The notes under the pieces are model-generated. The model was not told the DNA's origin, searched no databases, and was given only the letters and a program-made list of their open reading frames with translations. The position numbers and the translations under genes were made by a program. From Chytriomyces cf. hyalinus JEL632 (lineage: Eukaryota > Chytridiomycota > Chytridiomycetes > Chytridiales > Chytriomycetaceae): a DNA stretch of 64,000 nucleotides. The stretch spans positions 182,399-246,398 of the forward strand of contig JAIWWG010000055.1 of the NCBI GenBank assembly GCA_025435555.1, given 5' to 3'. Of this stretch, positions 1-10,452 are shown one piece after another. The stretch's first letter is position 1. Every line of letters begins with the position of its first letter.

Positions 1-922
1 TGCCGCTGATTTCGTGGATGAGTTTATAAGTTTGCGAGTCGGCGGCGAGGATGGTTTCGCGCGATTTCTTCAAGTGCACAAGGGCGTTGGATAGAAGGAG
101 TTCCTTTGGGTGCCAACATTGAGGATAGGAAAGATGTTGAGTTGTTGGGATCACATGAAAGTGTAGTGCGAGGGAACACACCTTTGAGGGAGTTACAGAG
201 TTGTCGATCACTGAATAGACTTGAAGAACACGCTTTTTGGCAATGCAGAAATTGAAGGGCGGATCGAGCGACGAGTCCGCACAAATGGCCATGATTCCTT
301 TGAATGCGGGTGACTGAGCAGAAATTGGTGCGAGCGAGCGCAGAGAATGGAACATGAGGGATGTGTCTTGTACGATCAAGTGTTAGCCAGAGTTCGGTCA
401 GAGACATGAAGAGGGAGACAGAGGTGGCAAGATCTGCGAGTAGATACCGGCAAGAACTAGAAGCTTGTTTTCAGCGCAAAGAGCAACGAGCGCATCTACA
501 GGTTTTCGTCCAGTCCCAGCAACTCTTTTTGCCGACTGAGTGGCTTTGATGACGACATTCGATTGATTGTTCGCGTCCCTTTCAAGTAAAACGCTGACTG
601 AAAATGAAAGAAGCTGTCCATCCGTCGTGCCAATGACGATCGAGTTGTCTGTAGAAGCACAAGCCGGTCAGGAAATAAAATATAAAATAACATAAAATAA
701 AATAAACGCACCGTGGCAGGCAATGCACTCAATGTACGTATTCGTAACAGTTGAAGCCGCTGAGGTCTGAGCCTGCGATGCTTGCGACGAAGAAACGGTG
801 TTCAAACTCAGCGACGACAGCGCACTCCACAGCGGATTCTCCTTCTCCTTTTCTCGTTCGAGCGTCTGAATCGGAGGCAGTGCGACGATCGAGTTGGGCG
901 GAATCACGACTTGCAGTTCCAT
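1..922 (-). CDS. CNH-domain vesicle-tethering protein, Vps39/TGFBRAP1/Vps3 family (3' part outside window)
   Basis: The gene reads leftwards from an ATG at 920-922 and runs off the left edge. Exon 1 encodes about 70 residues, Ser/Thr-rich and ending YIECIACHG. An intron starting GTGCGTTT ends in an acceptor near 651, and exon 2 begins with the beta-propeller strand DNSIVIGTTDGQLLSFSV. Further on, VIKATQSAKRVAGTGRKPVD, LCAENKLLVLAG, CIAKKRVLQVYSV and KKSRETILAADSQTYKLI follow the usual course of a CNH (citron homology) domain. Another short intron with a CTAAC branch must lie near 380-425, because the frame changes there. In this family the CNH domain forms the N-terminal propeller of HOPS/CORVET tethering subunits, which act in endosome and vacuole fusion. 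Assignment to Vps39, TGFBRAP1 or Vps3 cannot be settled without the C-terminal clathrin repeats. Only 69 bp separate it from the divergent lipase gene. Confidence 0.72.
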
Positions 923-991
923 TGCTTTGTATTTATCGTTGGTAAATATTTATGCGGTGTTGCAGAGGAGCTATTTATAATTCCTCTTGAA

Positions 992-2714
992 ATGCTCGGA
1001 GTCCTGATGTTCCTGGTGGGGGCCATCCTCAACTGGGCCTACAATGTCATTCATCTCGTGTTTCTGGTTGGAGTGTGGCCGCTGATCCTGCTGTACCCGG
1101 TCCGTGCATCCACATACTCAGGCGTTGCCGCAACCACTGACCCTCACTTACACGGCAGATTATCATTTTCCTTCTCACGCTCGAGTATCCCCAGCGATTG
1201 TTCTTGTTTATCCACAAGTTCAATTTTGTAAGTACGCGCTCTGCTGAGAAGGATCGCTGCTGACTTGCACTGTTCAATTCACAGCCGTTCTTTGCCGATT
1301 TCGATCAGCCCGAAGTATTCGGATTTAGCCGTGGGTGCCCTTTTAACCTGTCAAGCTGACCATCAATCTGTCACTTTAACAAATTCCAATACAGCCGGCC
1401 GCTGCCGCAACTTCAAGATCAAAACACCCGACAACGTGTCTCTGGGCATGTGGCATATTCTGCCCTCGGTGCTCTACCGCCAAATCACCGACGCACAAGA
1501 ACGCCACCGCAAAGTGCCTCATGGGAGTCTCGTGACGAAAGGCATCCAGCGCCGTGCACTCATTGAGCGACCTGTGTTCTTGTACTTTCACGGAAACGCG
1601 GGAAACAGAGCTGCTCCAACCCGCATTGCAACTTACCGCAACGTTTCGGAGCGATTGAATTGTAACGTTGTTGCCGTTGATTACAGGTTGGGAAGAAAAC
1701 AAGAAAACATAATCAGAAATTAGCCATCCTCAATCTCAGCGCATTTATTTCAGAGGCTTTGGCGACTCGGAAGGATCACCCACTGAAGCAGATTTGGCAA
1801 TTGACGCACGCGCAGCGTACAACTGGATCGTGGATCAAGGGGTTCCCCACACGAACATTGTTCTGCTCGGACACTCGTTGGGAACAGGTGTTGCTGCGCG
1901 ACTCGCCAGAGATTTAGGGAAAGATGGCATCTTTCCTCGGGGACTGGTCCTGCAAGCGCCGTACATGAGCATTCCTGAGGCGGCATTTGAATACCGCGCA
2001 TTCCAAGTCGTGAACCTGTTTTACCCGCTCTCCTTTTTCCCAAAGATTGAAGGTTGGGAGATCAATTCGCTATTCGATACAGTCACTGCCTAACTTCCCA
2101 CAAAAAACCAAGAATACCTCAAAAACTGCATTCTGGATCGCTTCAACACGCGCAGCCATATTCCACATCTCAACATCCCAGTTTTAATGATCCACGGCGC
2201 AAAAGACCGCGAAATCCCTGTCAAAAACAGTCAACAACTTTACGCAACCGCTTTTGCCGCTCATTTGGGCCCTACAAAGCTATCCTCCGCACCCGAAATC
2301 AGTCTCACCGGCGAAGAAGCGTTCCGCGATTTTGTCGACAAGACGGAAGAAGTTGGCGGTGGTTTTGAGTTGGAAGGAAGACGGTATGTGAGTGAGCGGA
2401 ACAAGAGTGTTCGTGTGGCGGATGGAGAAGTTGTTGGGCCACCGAAGGCAATGTTTGTGGAGTTGACGCATGCGCATCATAACAGTGTTCAAGCACATGG
2501 TTTGTTTCGTTTTTGTTGGTGCGTTTGTTGGGTGATGGTTGATTGATACTTGCTTCAAAACAGACTTGACTTACGATTCCATCGAAGACTTTCTCGAGAT
2601 TCCCGACCAGGCCAGCGTCACAGGTACAGGTATGCTTCAGTTCGCAAACCGTGTAAGCTAACTGGCTCAGGTGCAGGCGCGTCGAACAATTCTCTTTCTC
2701 AGCTTGCCGAATAA
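992..2714 (+). CDS. ABHD12-like membrane alpha/beta-hydrolase (lysophospholipase)
   Basis: This is a multi-exon serine hydrolase. The ATG at 992 opens a hydrophobic N-terminus (MLGVLMFLVGAILNWAYN) that should anchor it in a membrane. After an intron, IIIFLLTLEYPQRLFLF continues the hydrophobic region. Family motifs follow in order: TPDNVSLGMWHILP, the oxyanion stretch FLYFHGNAGNRA, VVAVDYRGFGDSEGSPTE (completed across an intron at about 1686-1754), the nucleophile elbow LLGHSLGTG (GxSxG, about 1865), PVLMIHGAKDREIP with the acid residue, and ELTHAHHN with the catalytic His. An intron near 2054-2111 removes a TAA that would otherwise stop the frame. The last exon ends in TAA at 2712. ABHD12 enzymes hydrolyse lysophosphatidylserine and related lipids at the endoplasmic reticulum; the exact substrate here is not known. 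Confidence 0.85.
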
Positions 2715-2803
2715 CGCTTGATCAATCCTCATTTGGTGAACGAATAAATTGAAATCCAAAAACAGGTTTCAATTTCTGTTTATATTACGTTTGGCTCTTC
2801 TTT

Positions 2804-4953
2804 CTACAGTAAACGCAGCGAGGTTACCAGTCCCACCACCAATATCAGCAAACTCGGACAACGGATCCTCATACCAGCGCTTGGCTGGCCCAGCACGGCC
2901 CACTGTCCCAGCTGCTTGCTGCTGATGCGAGATGACACTGACCCGTTGGCCACATTTCTGTCCGTAGGAATATCAAAGTTCCAGGTTCCCCCATCGAGAG
3001 AAGTAACGAAATGGCTGTATTCAAAAACAAAAAGGCAAGTCAGTCTCAACCATCGCATTGACCGAAGAATTTTAAACTCACCTCCACTGCACATTGTTTG
3101 GATCGGACGGATTCAAGTCCGAAACCATGGGCATGATCCATACATACTCCAGCGTCAAATTCGCATTCAGCACGGTCGAACTCGTGCTCAGCGCAATCGT
3201 AAAACAGTCAAAGAACCCAAACCCGCCCGGCACCCACTTTGTAGCACAACTCGGCTGCACATTTACTATCAAATCCGTCACGCTTTGAATCGTTGTTGTG
3301 AGCGTACCGCGTTTCGATACTGGGTACGTAAACGTCCTGCTCTGCCATGTGCTAATGTAAGTGAAAGGGCCCCACGGCACATTGACACGTAACCCCACGC
3401 CGCCCGGTGTCCCACCCCCACCAGCCGATGAAGTGCAAAGGATAAACATGCCAGGCTTATTAAGCACCATCGTGATTTGCGGGGGCCCATCTGTCGTTAC
3501 TTTTGCGACAAAAAACTGGGCACTCGTTTTCGCGACTGGATCAAACGTGATGCCCGTGATTTGGCTTGGCCCGATTCCAGCCACAGCGAGGTCGTACATC
3601 ATTTCGGGGGATGTGAATGTGATTCCAGAGCTAGTGATTTGCGCCGTGGCTGGGCTCAGTTGGATGTAAAATGCGCCATAGTCGAGATAACCCGCGAATT
3701 TGATGGGTGTCATTGTGGATGGGATGTAGTTGGAGTCTGGCGCAATGTTGGTGCCAAAGAATACCACAGCGTCCACATCGGTTGTGAGCGTGATGGACAC
3801 ACCGAGGAATTCGGTTGTAAATGTGGTACTGCTACCACCAAGGGTGGTAAAGTTTGTGCAGTACGGACCAAAGGGACTATTGATTGCCAACGGGAATCGC
3901 TGCGGATACGAATCTTTACAAGTCATCAGCGCGTAGGCAGGGTTGGGTGTAGACAAGAGCGCGACAATGCCTTGCGGCGTGATGCCGGCAGTCGCATTCA
4001 CGGTGGGAGGTATTGCCATGGATGTGATTTGAATTGTTGTGTTGAAGGTCAAAGCTTTCGTGGTTTGGTCGTACCAGGGCACGATTTTGAAACCACGCGC
4101 TGTGCTCACTTGAAGTACGAGGAGAGTTGTTCCGATAAACGTGTTTGGATTGTATCGCAGCGCTTTTAAATCGACCCATTCCTACGCGTTGCTTTGTGAG
4201 GAAGAATTTCGAAAAACAAGAAATCAGGCCTCACATATGGAATGATCGCAGTCGGCGGCAGCGGCTCCCAATTCTTTGTTGTCGCTGAGAAATACTCGAG
4301 CAGCCCAAACGTTCCCTGGTTAAAGTCCACTCCAACGCTCGTCAAGTTCAGATTCCATAGACTCAAGCCGTGGTATTCGAGCAGCTGGTAAATCTTTGTC
4401 GAGATAACAACGGGCTGGTTCACTGGCGTGATAATCTGCCGGCTTGATTGCAAGTTGATGTACGGCGAGTAGTTGTACTGGATCGTGACTTGCAGGTTGC
4501 AGTAGGCCTTGTTTGCCAGCTGGTCGTTGAGTTGCAGGTTGATGCTTACCTGTACATTTGAGTTAATGACTGAGAGTACGCTGCGTGCTGGCTGTGCAAA
4601 CACGCGGCCCTTGTTGATGTCGTCTTGTGTGAAGCGCGTCGAGATGAGAAGGTTTGGCGATGATTGGACCGTGTATGTGAGCAGTGTTGTTGAATTCGAA
4701 ACTGTAGATTGTCCCGAGAGAAGCGCGGATGTGATGCTGAGGGTTCCGTAGTCATCTAGTTGTGAGTGTGTGGGCGTGAGTTTGCTGGTATGGTAGCTGA
4801 GGAGGACTCGGTCTCACCAACAACAGCAGAGCCACAGGCGGTGATCGTAACTGGGTTGATAACTGCCGTGCCATTGGCGATGAAACTGGAGGCGGTTGGC
4901 GACTCCTGGGCACGGACGAGGGAAAGCAGAGACAGGGCCAGAATGGCACGCAT
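2804..4953 (-). CDS. secreted, probably GPI-anchored cell-surface protein (no known family)
   Basis: The ATG at 4951-4953 begins a clear signal peptide (MRAILALSLLSLVRAQ). About four exons follow: the N-terminus, 4740-4220, 4100-3080 and 3045-2804. Splicing NNVQW to SHFVTSLDGG restores the last frame. The mature part, roughly 650 residues, is rich in Thr, Ser, Pro and Asn with many Asn-X-Ser/Thr sites, and has few but regular cysteines. The protein ends in a hydrophobic stretch (SLLILVVGLVTSLRLL) right at the stop, which is the layout of a GPI-attachment signal. I recognise no enzymatic domain. It shares a 162-bp intergenic region with the divergent SH3 membrane protein, so the two may be co-regulated. 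Adhesion or cell-wall function is inference only. Confidence 0.72.
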
Positions 4954-5115
4954 CGGGTTTGTTTATGTTTGTGACAATTCGAGTAAATGCCTCACACGCG
5001 CCTTTCAAGGCATGTCACCGCAAATGGGTCGGGGCAGCTTCCCAAGAACAGGGCATCAAGAAGTGCCGATTGACGAGTGGTACGCTTGTTTATTTTCCAC
5101 CACAAATCAATTTGG

Positions 5116-6622
5116 ATGACAACTCTTACTGGGCTGGCACATCCCATTGGCTGCAGCGATGCCAGCAATACCAACGACCCCGCCTTCTTCCTGTCCATCA
5201 CCAACCAGCTGCCCTTCACCGTCGTCTTTGACTTTGTCGGCCCGTCCCCCGCATGCACCGACACTCTGCTGCCCTCGGCCCAGAGCGCCTCGGAACCACA
5301 GCGCATGAAGACTGGCGAGACACAGCTGCTGAAGCTCAAGAGCGGATCGGTGCGGGACATTCTTGTTCACCTTCGCTGATACCACTGAAACTAACAAACG
5401 TCCCCCATCTCCCCACCCCCACTCACACTCAAAACGTACACAGGTCATCATGGCCCTTGAGAATGGAAACACAAACCATATTGTTGCTTGGACAAAGAGC
5501 ACCGCCGCCAACAGCACCTGGTCCATCACAACCGATGCAAACCCGCCTTCCTCAGGGCCAAATGTGGGCGCCATTGCTGGTGGAGTCATTGGGGCAATTG
5601 CATTCCTTGCGTTGCTTGTTGGAGGATTCTTCTGGTTCCGCAGGCGGAACAGCGGTGCTTCCTCGTCAGGATTCAACATTTCAATGAGTGCCTTCTCCTC
5701 CAAAAACAAGGAGACAGACGCATTGAATAATGTCGAATATAGCTCCACGGTCCCTGAACCACCAGCAAGGGTGCGTGGCGCAACCTACAAACCTGCCGAA
5801 TCCGAAGCAGAGCCTGGACACGGAGCATTCAGTGGACCATCTCTGGGCCGCCCACTCCCTCGCTCAAACACTGTTGGAACACCCGCCAACAGCACCGTCG
5901 GATCGCTAGGAAGACCTCTGCCCCGTAGCAACACATCCCCACGATCCCCAACTGCAGCAACCACCGATTCGCTGTCCCGCCCCGCAGGAGCAGGCTCACT
6001 TGGCCGCCCGCTCCCCAACCGATCCGCGAATGCAACTCCAAACATGGACTCTTTGGGAAGACCTGTTCGAACCAACACCAACAACACAACTTCCGCATCT
6101 TTGAACCGTCTCCCTCGGGGAACTTCCACCACGGCCGCTCCTGCACCGCCGGTCCCATCCATTCCAACCACCATTCCAGCCGCAACAGCAGCAGTCGAAG
6201 AATCATACTACTACTCTGCCGAACCCGTCGACCCAACAGCACCAGGCTCTCGCCTCCGCCTCCGGTACCCCCACAATCCAACAATGGAAGACGAACTCCG
6301 CCTCAACAAGGGCGACATTGTAGAAATGCTCGAAGTGTATGAAGACGGATGGTGCATGGTGCGTGTCGTCATGAGCGGGTTGCGAGGTGTGACTCGTCGT
6401 GGGGATGAGGGCATGATTCCTGTGGGTGTGCTGGAGATTGAGGCTTTAGAAGGGCAGCGGAAAGTTTTGACAAATGTGAAGAAGGTTGTGCCGCTTCCGG
6501 CGGCGCAGCAACAGCAGCAGAATCTTTATGACGTTCGTGGGGGCCAGTATGGAGGTAGCTGGACGGATTACACGAAGCAAAGGAAACGCGAGTCAAGTTT
6601 GTACTCAACGTCTATGTACTAG
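5116..6622 (+). CDS. single-pass membrane protein with C-terminal SH3 domain
   Basis: I take the ATG at 5116, since the frame has no ATG further upstream. An intron from about 5350 to 5444 joins LLKLKSGS to VIMALENGN. A glycine/alanine-rich transmembrane helix (GAIAGGVIGAIAFLALLVGG) is followed by the stop-transfer sequence FRRR. The long cytoplasmic linker carries four to five spaced copies of SLGRPLPRSNT-like peptide. Near the C-terminus comes an SH3 fold: the ALYDY-equivalent RLRYPHNPT, ELRLNKGDIVEMLEVYEDGWC and a MIPVGVL-like end. The SH3 RT loop and conserved Trp are recognisable. No clear signal peptide is present, so an upstream exon may be missing or the N-terminus may cross unaided. 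The architecture suggests a cell-surface sensor or scaffold linking the wall to cytoplasmic partners, which is inference. It lies divergent to the GPI-type gene. Confidence 0.75.
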
Positions 6623-6981
6623 AGCATAACTAGCTGTTACAACGAGAACGAGGAATCTCGTTTACTTTTTGGTTTTGACTTTATTTTTTTTTGTCTCATC
6701 AGTTTTTTCTCTGTGCCATGTTTTTGAACTTTCCCTCCCACTCTATATGAGCAGTGGACCTCTGCTCCATCCAGTAATTAGAATACACCTACTTGATTTT
6801 GAACAACATGATAAATGGAAATTATGTAGACATGTAGACGAAGGACAGAAGTTGCGCTAAGTTGGATCGACCTGCTGCAAATAACTGCAGGACTGTCGTC
6901 TGTTGAGTGGCCAGAGTCTGCAGTTTACTTGCTCTGATGCATATTGCGCAAAAGAGTTGTCGCAGCAGTTAAAACTGTGTG
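6623..6981. other. intergenic stretch without gene
   Basis: Between the SH3 gene and the tRNA I see only T-rich 3'-flank sequence and short meaningless frames. There is no recognisable repeat or coding signal. Confidence 0.5.
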
Positions 6982-7053
6982 TGCCTCAGACCAGGATTGA
7001 ACTGATGACCTTCTCCTTACTAGGGAGACGCGCTACCGCTACGCCACTGAGGC
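6982..7053 (-). tRNA. tRNA-Thr (anticodon AGT)
   Basis: Read on the minus strand this 72-nt segment folds as a complete cloverleaf without intron. The acceptor stem is GCCTCAG paired with CTGAGGC plus discriminator A. There is a short D arm (GCG...CGC). The anticodon stem TCTCC/GGAGA closes the seven-base loop CTAGTAA, which places AGT at positions 34-36. The variable loop is AGGTC and the T arm is ATCAG/CTGGT around TTCAATC. The internal A box (TGGCGTAGCGG) and B box (AGTTCAATCCT) fit RNA polymerase III promoters. The genomic strand does not encode CCA, as expected for eukaryotes. Confidence 0.9.
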
Positions 7054-7631
7054 ACGTGACACTTAAATTTTTTGTAACATTATGTTACTTCGGAGTCAAT
7101 TAAACCCACCACAGCCATACTCTTTCAAGCTTGAATCTTTTGTGTAGGTGATGAGCAACATCTCCAGCTCCACCTCCGGTGTGTGTGTATTACGTGTCTT
7201 GGATTAATTTAAATGAAACGGAAGAACCCGAAGTTTCAAACACACAGGAAGATGGAGAGGACGGAGAACTGAATGATCATTAACAGGAAGGTAGGCAAGA
7301 GATGGGATTGGAGCAAGGGGAAAAATCCTGTAAGACAGCAACTTTGGTGGCAGTATGGATATGCAACTGGTCGGTGACAGAGTTGAGCTTACGCTGAACC
7401 GTTTCTGGGCAGCAGAGGTTCGTTTCAGCGGAGGTGGTTAGGTAACATCTCTGCATGGCTAAGGTACGATGCTTGGACGCGACGGCTTGTTTCAATGGTT
7501 CAATGCCTAACTTCATCAATGGTTCATAAGGAAGAATATTTTGAAGGGGCACCACTTCAACTACAAAAAGAAATCAACAACAACCCCCGCGTAAAACAAA
7601 GCATCATAAACTTCAACAAACACAACAAAAA
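7054..7631. other. intergenic, 5' flank of the homeodomain gene
   Basis: No gene, tRNA or repeat was recognised here. The last 60 bp before the ATG at 7632 are A/C-rich (AACAACAACCCC, AACACAACAAAAA), typical of a fungal 5' leader. Confidence 0.45.
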
Positions 7632-8168
7632 ATGGATTTCACTCTGCTCCCTGACATGGACTTGTTTGGCATGTCCCAGCAAGACAACCTGGTCGCCCAG
7701 TTGAAAGCACTGCGGCATCAAGTACTTCTAAACACCGGCGAAAAGACTCCCTCGCAGCAAGTCACCGAACTCTCCGCCATTCTCGCCAACAGCTCCGAAC
7801 TCGAAGCAAGCCACGGTATGCTAGGCCAAGAAGCGCTGAACCTCGTCAACACAATCACCGCAAAATGCGTAATTGACAGCGAATGCGTGCAAAAGCTCGA
7901 CGTAATCAAAGGCGCATTCAACGCACGCGAGACTGCCCCGGGAAACGTGTTTGACGCCGGTGCAGTTGTCTCGCGTGTTCCTTTGTACCAGTGGCTCATC
8001 CAGCACAGAGACGCGCCGTACCCAACGGACAAGGAGAAGCTGGACTTGGCCGAGAAGACGGGCATGACTGTGCTGCAGATCAACCACTGGTTCGTAAACA
8101 GCAGGAGGAGAAAGGTGGCTGACAGGGACGACCTCAACATGCTCTATGCTGAGACTTTGGTTATTTGA
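7632..8168 (+). CDS. small homeodomain protein (TALE/KN type)
   Basis: An uninterrupted 178-residue frame starts from the ATG at 7632. Residues 118-161 are a Homeobox_KN segment: PLYQWLIQHRDAPYPTDKEK, then LAEKTGMTVLQINHWFVNSR and RRK. It contains the invariant helix-3 WFxNxRR (W153, N156, R158-R159), the residues that contact DNA. The PYP preceding helix 2 is the TALE hallmark. The N-terminal 115 residues are helical and lack a known domain; the protein is short for the class and the homeodomain lies near the C-terminus. It is expected to be a nuclear transcription factor. In other fungi TALE proteins pair with partner homeodomains (mating-type loci), but no second homeodomain gene lies nearby, so a mating-type role has no support here. 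Confidence 0.9.
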   Translation: MDFTLLPDMDLFGMSQQDNLVAQLKALRHQVLLNTGEKTPSQQVTELSAILANSSELEASHGMLGQEALNLVNTITAKCVIDSECVQKLDVIKGAFNARETAPGNVFDAGAVVSRVPLYQWLIQHRDAPYPTDKEKLDLAEKTGMTVLQINHWFVNSRRRKVADRDDLNMLYAETLVI

Positions 8169-8377
8169 ATCATTTTTACGGTGGGCAGTAGTACTCAAGC
8201 TGTGTTGCTTGGAAGATCAATAAAGCATGCTGCATGAACAACGATGGAATCTCTTGCTGCTTGCTATGGATGTGCTTGGAAAGGCTATTTAACGTTCTGG
8301 GAACGCGTGTTTGCCTCCTTGGTCTTGGCGGCATCTCTAGTGAAACTGGAATCAACACAGCTTCGATTTATATCAGG

Positions 8378-8474
8378 GTATTTGGAAGGAACAGGGAGTG
8401 ATGGGCTTCAACACGGGATCGGCCATCCTGCAGTCATTTTCTTGACGTACGAATTGCTGAAGAAGCTGTTGTAG
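8378..8474 (+). pseudogene. 3'-end fragment of a mitochondrial carrier gene
   Basis: The DNA from GGTATTTGGAAG to the TAG at 8474 matches the end of the decayed carrier on the minus strand near 18622-18750. In that copy it reads GIWKKQGVMGFYTGSAITIA and ends FLTYASLKKLL. Here the segment between GSAI and the final LKKLL has lost about 29 bases, so the frame breaks. The homology continues downstream into the tail AGTTGAAAATAAATGCATTC, shared with 18570-18610. Only the last carrier repeat is present. It is convergent with the coiled-coil fragment on the minus strand, the same arrangement as at 18 kb but inverted. Confidence 0.65.
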
Positions 8475-8499
8475 GGCCTGTAATGCATAGGGCGAATGA

Positions 8500-9308
8500 A
8501 TAGAATGCGTTTATTTTCAACTTCCCTCCTGCAAACAGCCGCTCCAAGACAAGATCATCAAATCCGGCATCTATTCCGGAACTTCGCATGACTTTAAAAG
8601 ATACCGCTTTCAGCAGGGAGCGGCAAGTCCAGCTGCTGCTGCCCATCTGTATCTGGCCGAGTGCCATGTCTTTTTGCACATACACTTGGAGAAGAAGCAC
8701 GAGCAGGTTCCTTTTTCATGGAGGACGTGGGCGAAGGCTGACGAAAGAAGTACTACAGCAGCGAGAAGACTAGAGCTTGCAGAATAATTAAAAATGTTTC
8801 ATGCATGGTAAACAAATAGAATGCTCAGTACTTGCGGCGAGGGTGATATCCTTCTCCGACTCTTTACGAGCCCTCTCCTGCTCCGAATCTTTGCGCACCG
8901 TCTCCCGCTTTGTGCCGAGAGCCATTTCTTCGAGGTGCTGTCGCAGGTCCCTCTCTCCCTTTGAAGATTCCTTTGTACCTGGGTGCTGTAGCACTCGACG
9001 AGCTCCGCCTGGCCCTCATCTGCTGCCGTGTCGAGGTTGATGAGTCGCTCAGCGACTTCCTTTTGAATATCTCTGACGATGGCATCCATCTCTGTCAGTT
9101 CGGTCTGAACTCCTTCCATGCTTTTGTTGGAGACTTTTTTTTGAAACAATTTTTGGAAACAAATTCCAACAGATTTATTTCCGATCGACCAGTTGGAGCA
9201 GGCGCAACAGCCACAAACACCTCGATGCTCATACTGCTGGATGTTCCACCTGTGACTTCTATTGTCTGTTGTGGTCCTCCTCGTTCGACATTCCGCCGTT
9301 TCTGCCAC
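8500..9308 (-). pseudogene. coiled-coil gene fragment (inverted copy of the 18-kb locus)
   Basis: The minus strand encodes a helical segment (QTELTEMDAIVRDIQKEVAE, LDTAADEGQAELVECY). After a frame change it continues as ERDLRQHLEEMALGTKRE and QERARKESEKD. A third stretch near 8770-8600 reads YFFRQPSPTSSMKKEPARAS. The same three blocks occur in the same order on the plus strand at 17940-18545 (LDKAADDGQVDSSQ, QERSRKESEQERLR, YFFPQPSPISSKKKDPARVS). Frame changes and stops between blocks mean either unplaced introns or decay; I favour decay, because the parallel copies break at other places. The function of the parent protein is unknown; heptad-like Glu/Arg repeats indicate a coiled coil. Confidence 0.5.
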
Positions 9309-10452
9309 TTCGCCTTGGGTTCATCTTATCCTGTCTTAAGAAGGCGCCCGATGTTTGTCTTCTGGAATCTTTCCATTGTCTGGGGCTCCACTCGTTCGAC
9401 TCGTTGATACCAACAAGGACTTCATCGCAGCCGACGCGGTTTTTGTGTTCGAAATTACCCCGCTCGCAGCACTTGTTATTGATCAGATTCCCACTGAAAC
9501 CAGTTGCGTCACTCGTCTTCCCATATCGCTGTCGTTGATGTCGGCCCTCCAAAAGTCCTCTCTTATGTACCAAAAGTCCTCTCTTATGTGATCTCAGGTT
9601 GAATACTACAGGATGGTCCTGATAGCTTGCGTCAGTGGTTTCAATGGCGTCTGACATCAGGCGTTCCATTGTGTTTCTTGCTGAACGGTGAAGGCGCTTG
9701 ATCAGAGCCAGCTCCTTCTTTCTGATGCCTTGAATGCACTCAGATCTTGGTCGGTAGTTTCCCTTGCCTCCAACTTCAGGCCGTCAAGAGTGTTTCTCAC
9801 GCGTTGTGTGAATGCTGCTGCATTTTGCTTATCCTTTTCACCAGAATAAAGATCTCTCGCGCAGCTGAAATAAAACAAATATGTCCGATCAGACAATGAG
9901 GCACACACTTTTGTTTCCGTGTCCTTCTTTTGTGTTCCTTGCGCATGTACCAAACTCTTTATTTGTGCAGTATATTCCCACGCTGAACCCCCTGAACATT
10001 TTTGAACTTTACAAGTGCAATTGAAACGCTGTGAGAAACACGCGTTCCTCTCCTCCCATAAGCGAAATACGCCACTCGGTCGGCTTCTCATAACGGTTAC
10101 ATGGACGCTCCTCCTGCCTCTGGGGCCGTCGAAATCTTGGTCGGATCCGTGGCTGTTGCTGTTGTTGTTACAAGAACGGCTAGATTAGCAAACCATCACC
10201 AACCAAAAGTAACCAAGAAATATAAACGGTTGAAGAATGCTGTTACAGCCTCGACAAGCCATTTTTGGCTCAATTGCAATGCAGTCGCTGTCCTCCTTCG
10301 CCGTCAGTACCAACTCTTGATATACCGCTGCTTGTTGAAAATAGCGCATTCGAAGTTTGTTAATGGCTAGAAACGCGTATTTGCCTCCTTGGGAGTGTGT
10401 TGTAAATCCGAACATTGCTTGTTAATATTTTTTCATAAAAAGTAAACCCAAA
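9309..10452. other. accessory stretch with short unassigned frames
   Basis: Minus-strand frames at 9669-9309 and 10091-9702 contain protein-like pieces (FTQRVRNTLDGLKLEARETT, DQDLSAFKASERRSWL). A further frame near 10415-10185 contains GGKYAFLAINKLRMRYFQQA. None forms a convincing gene and I recognise no family. They may be more exons or debris of the coiled-coil gene family described at 8.5 kb. The tail from 10430 is the SMC2 promoter. A 21-bp sequence at 10372-10392 (AACGCGTATTTGCCTCCTTGG) recurs with one change at 8302-8322. Confidence 0.35.

Noticed and set aside
2054-2111. Premature TAA in the lipase gene, suggesting a pseudogene
   Set aside because: An intron from GTTGGGAG to ACCAAG with a CTAAC branch removes the stop and restores the frame (KIE to EYLKNC).
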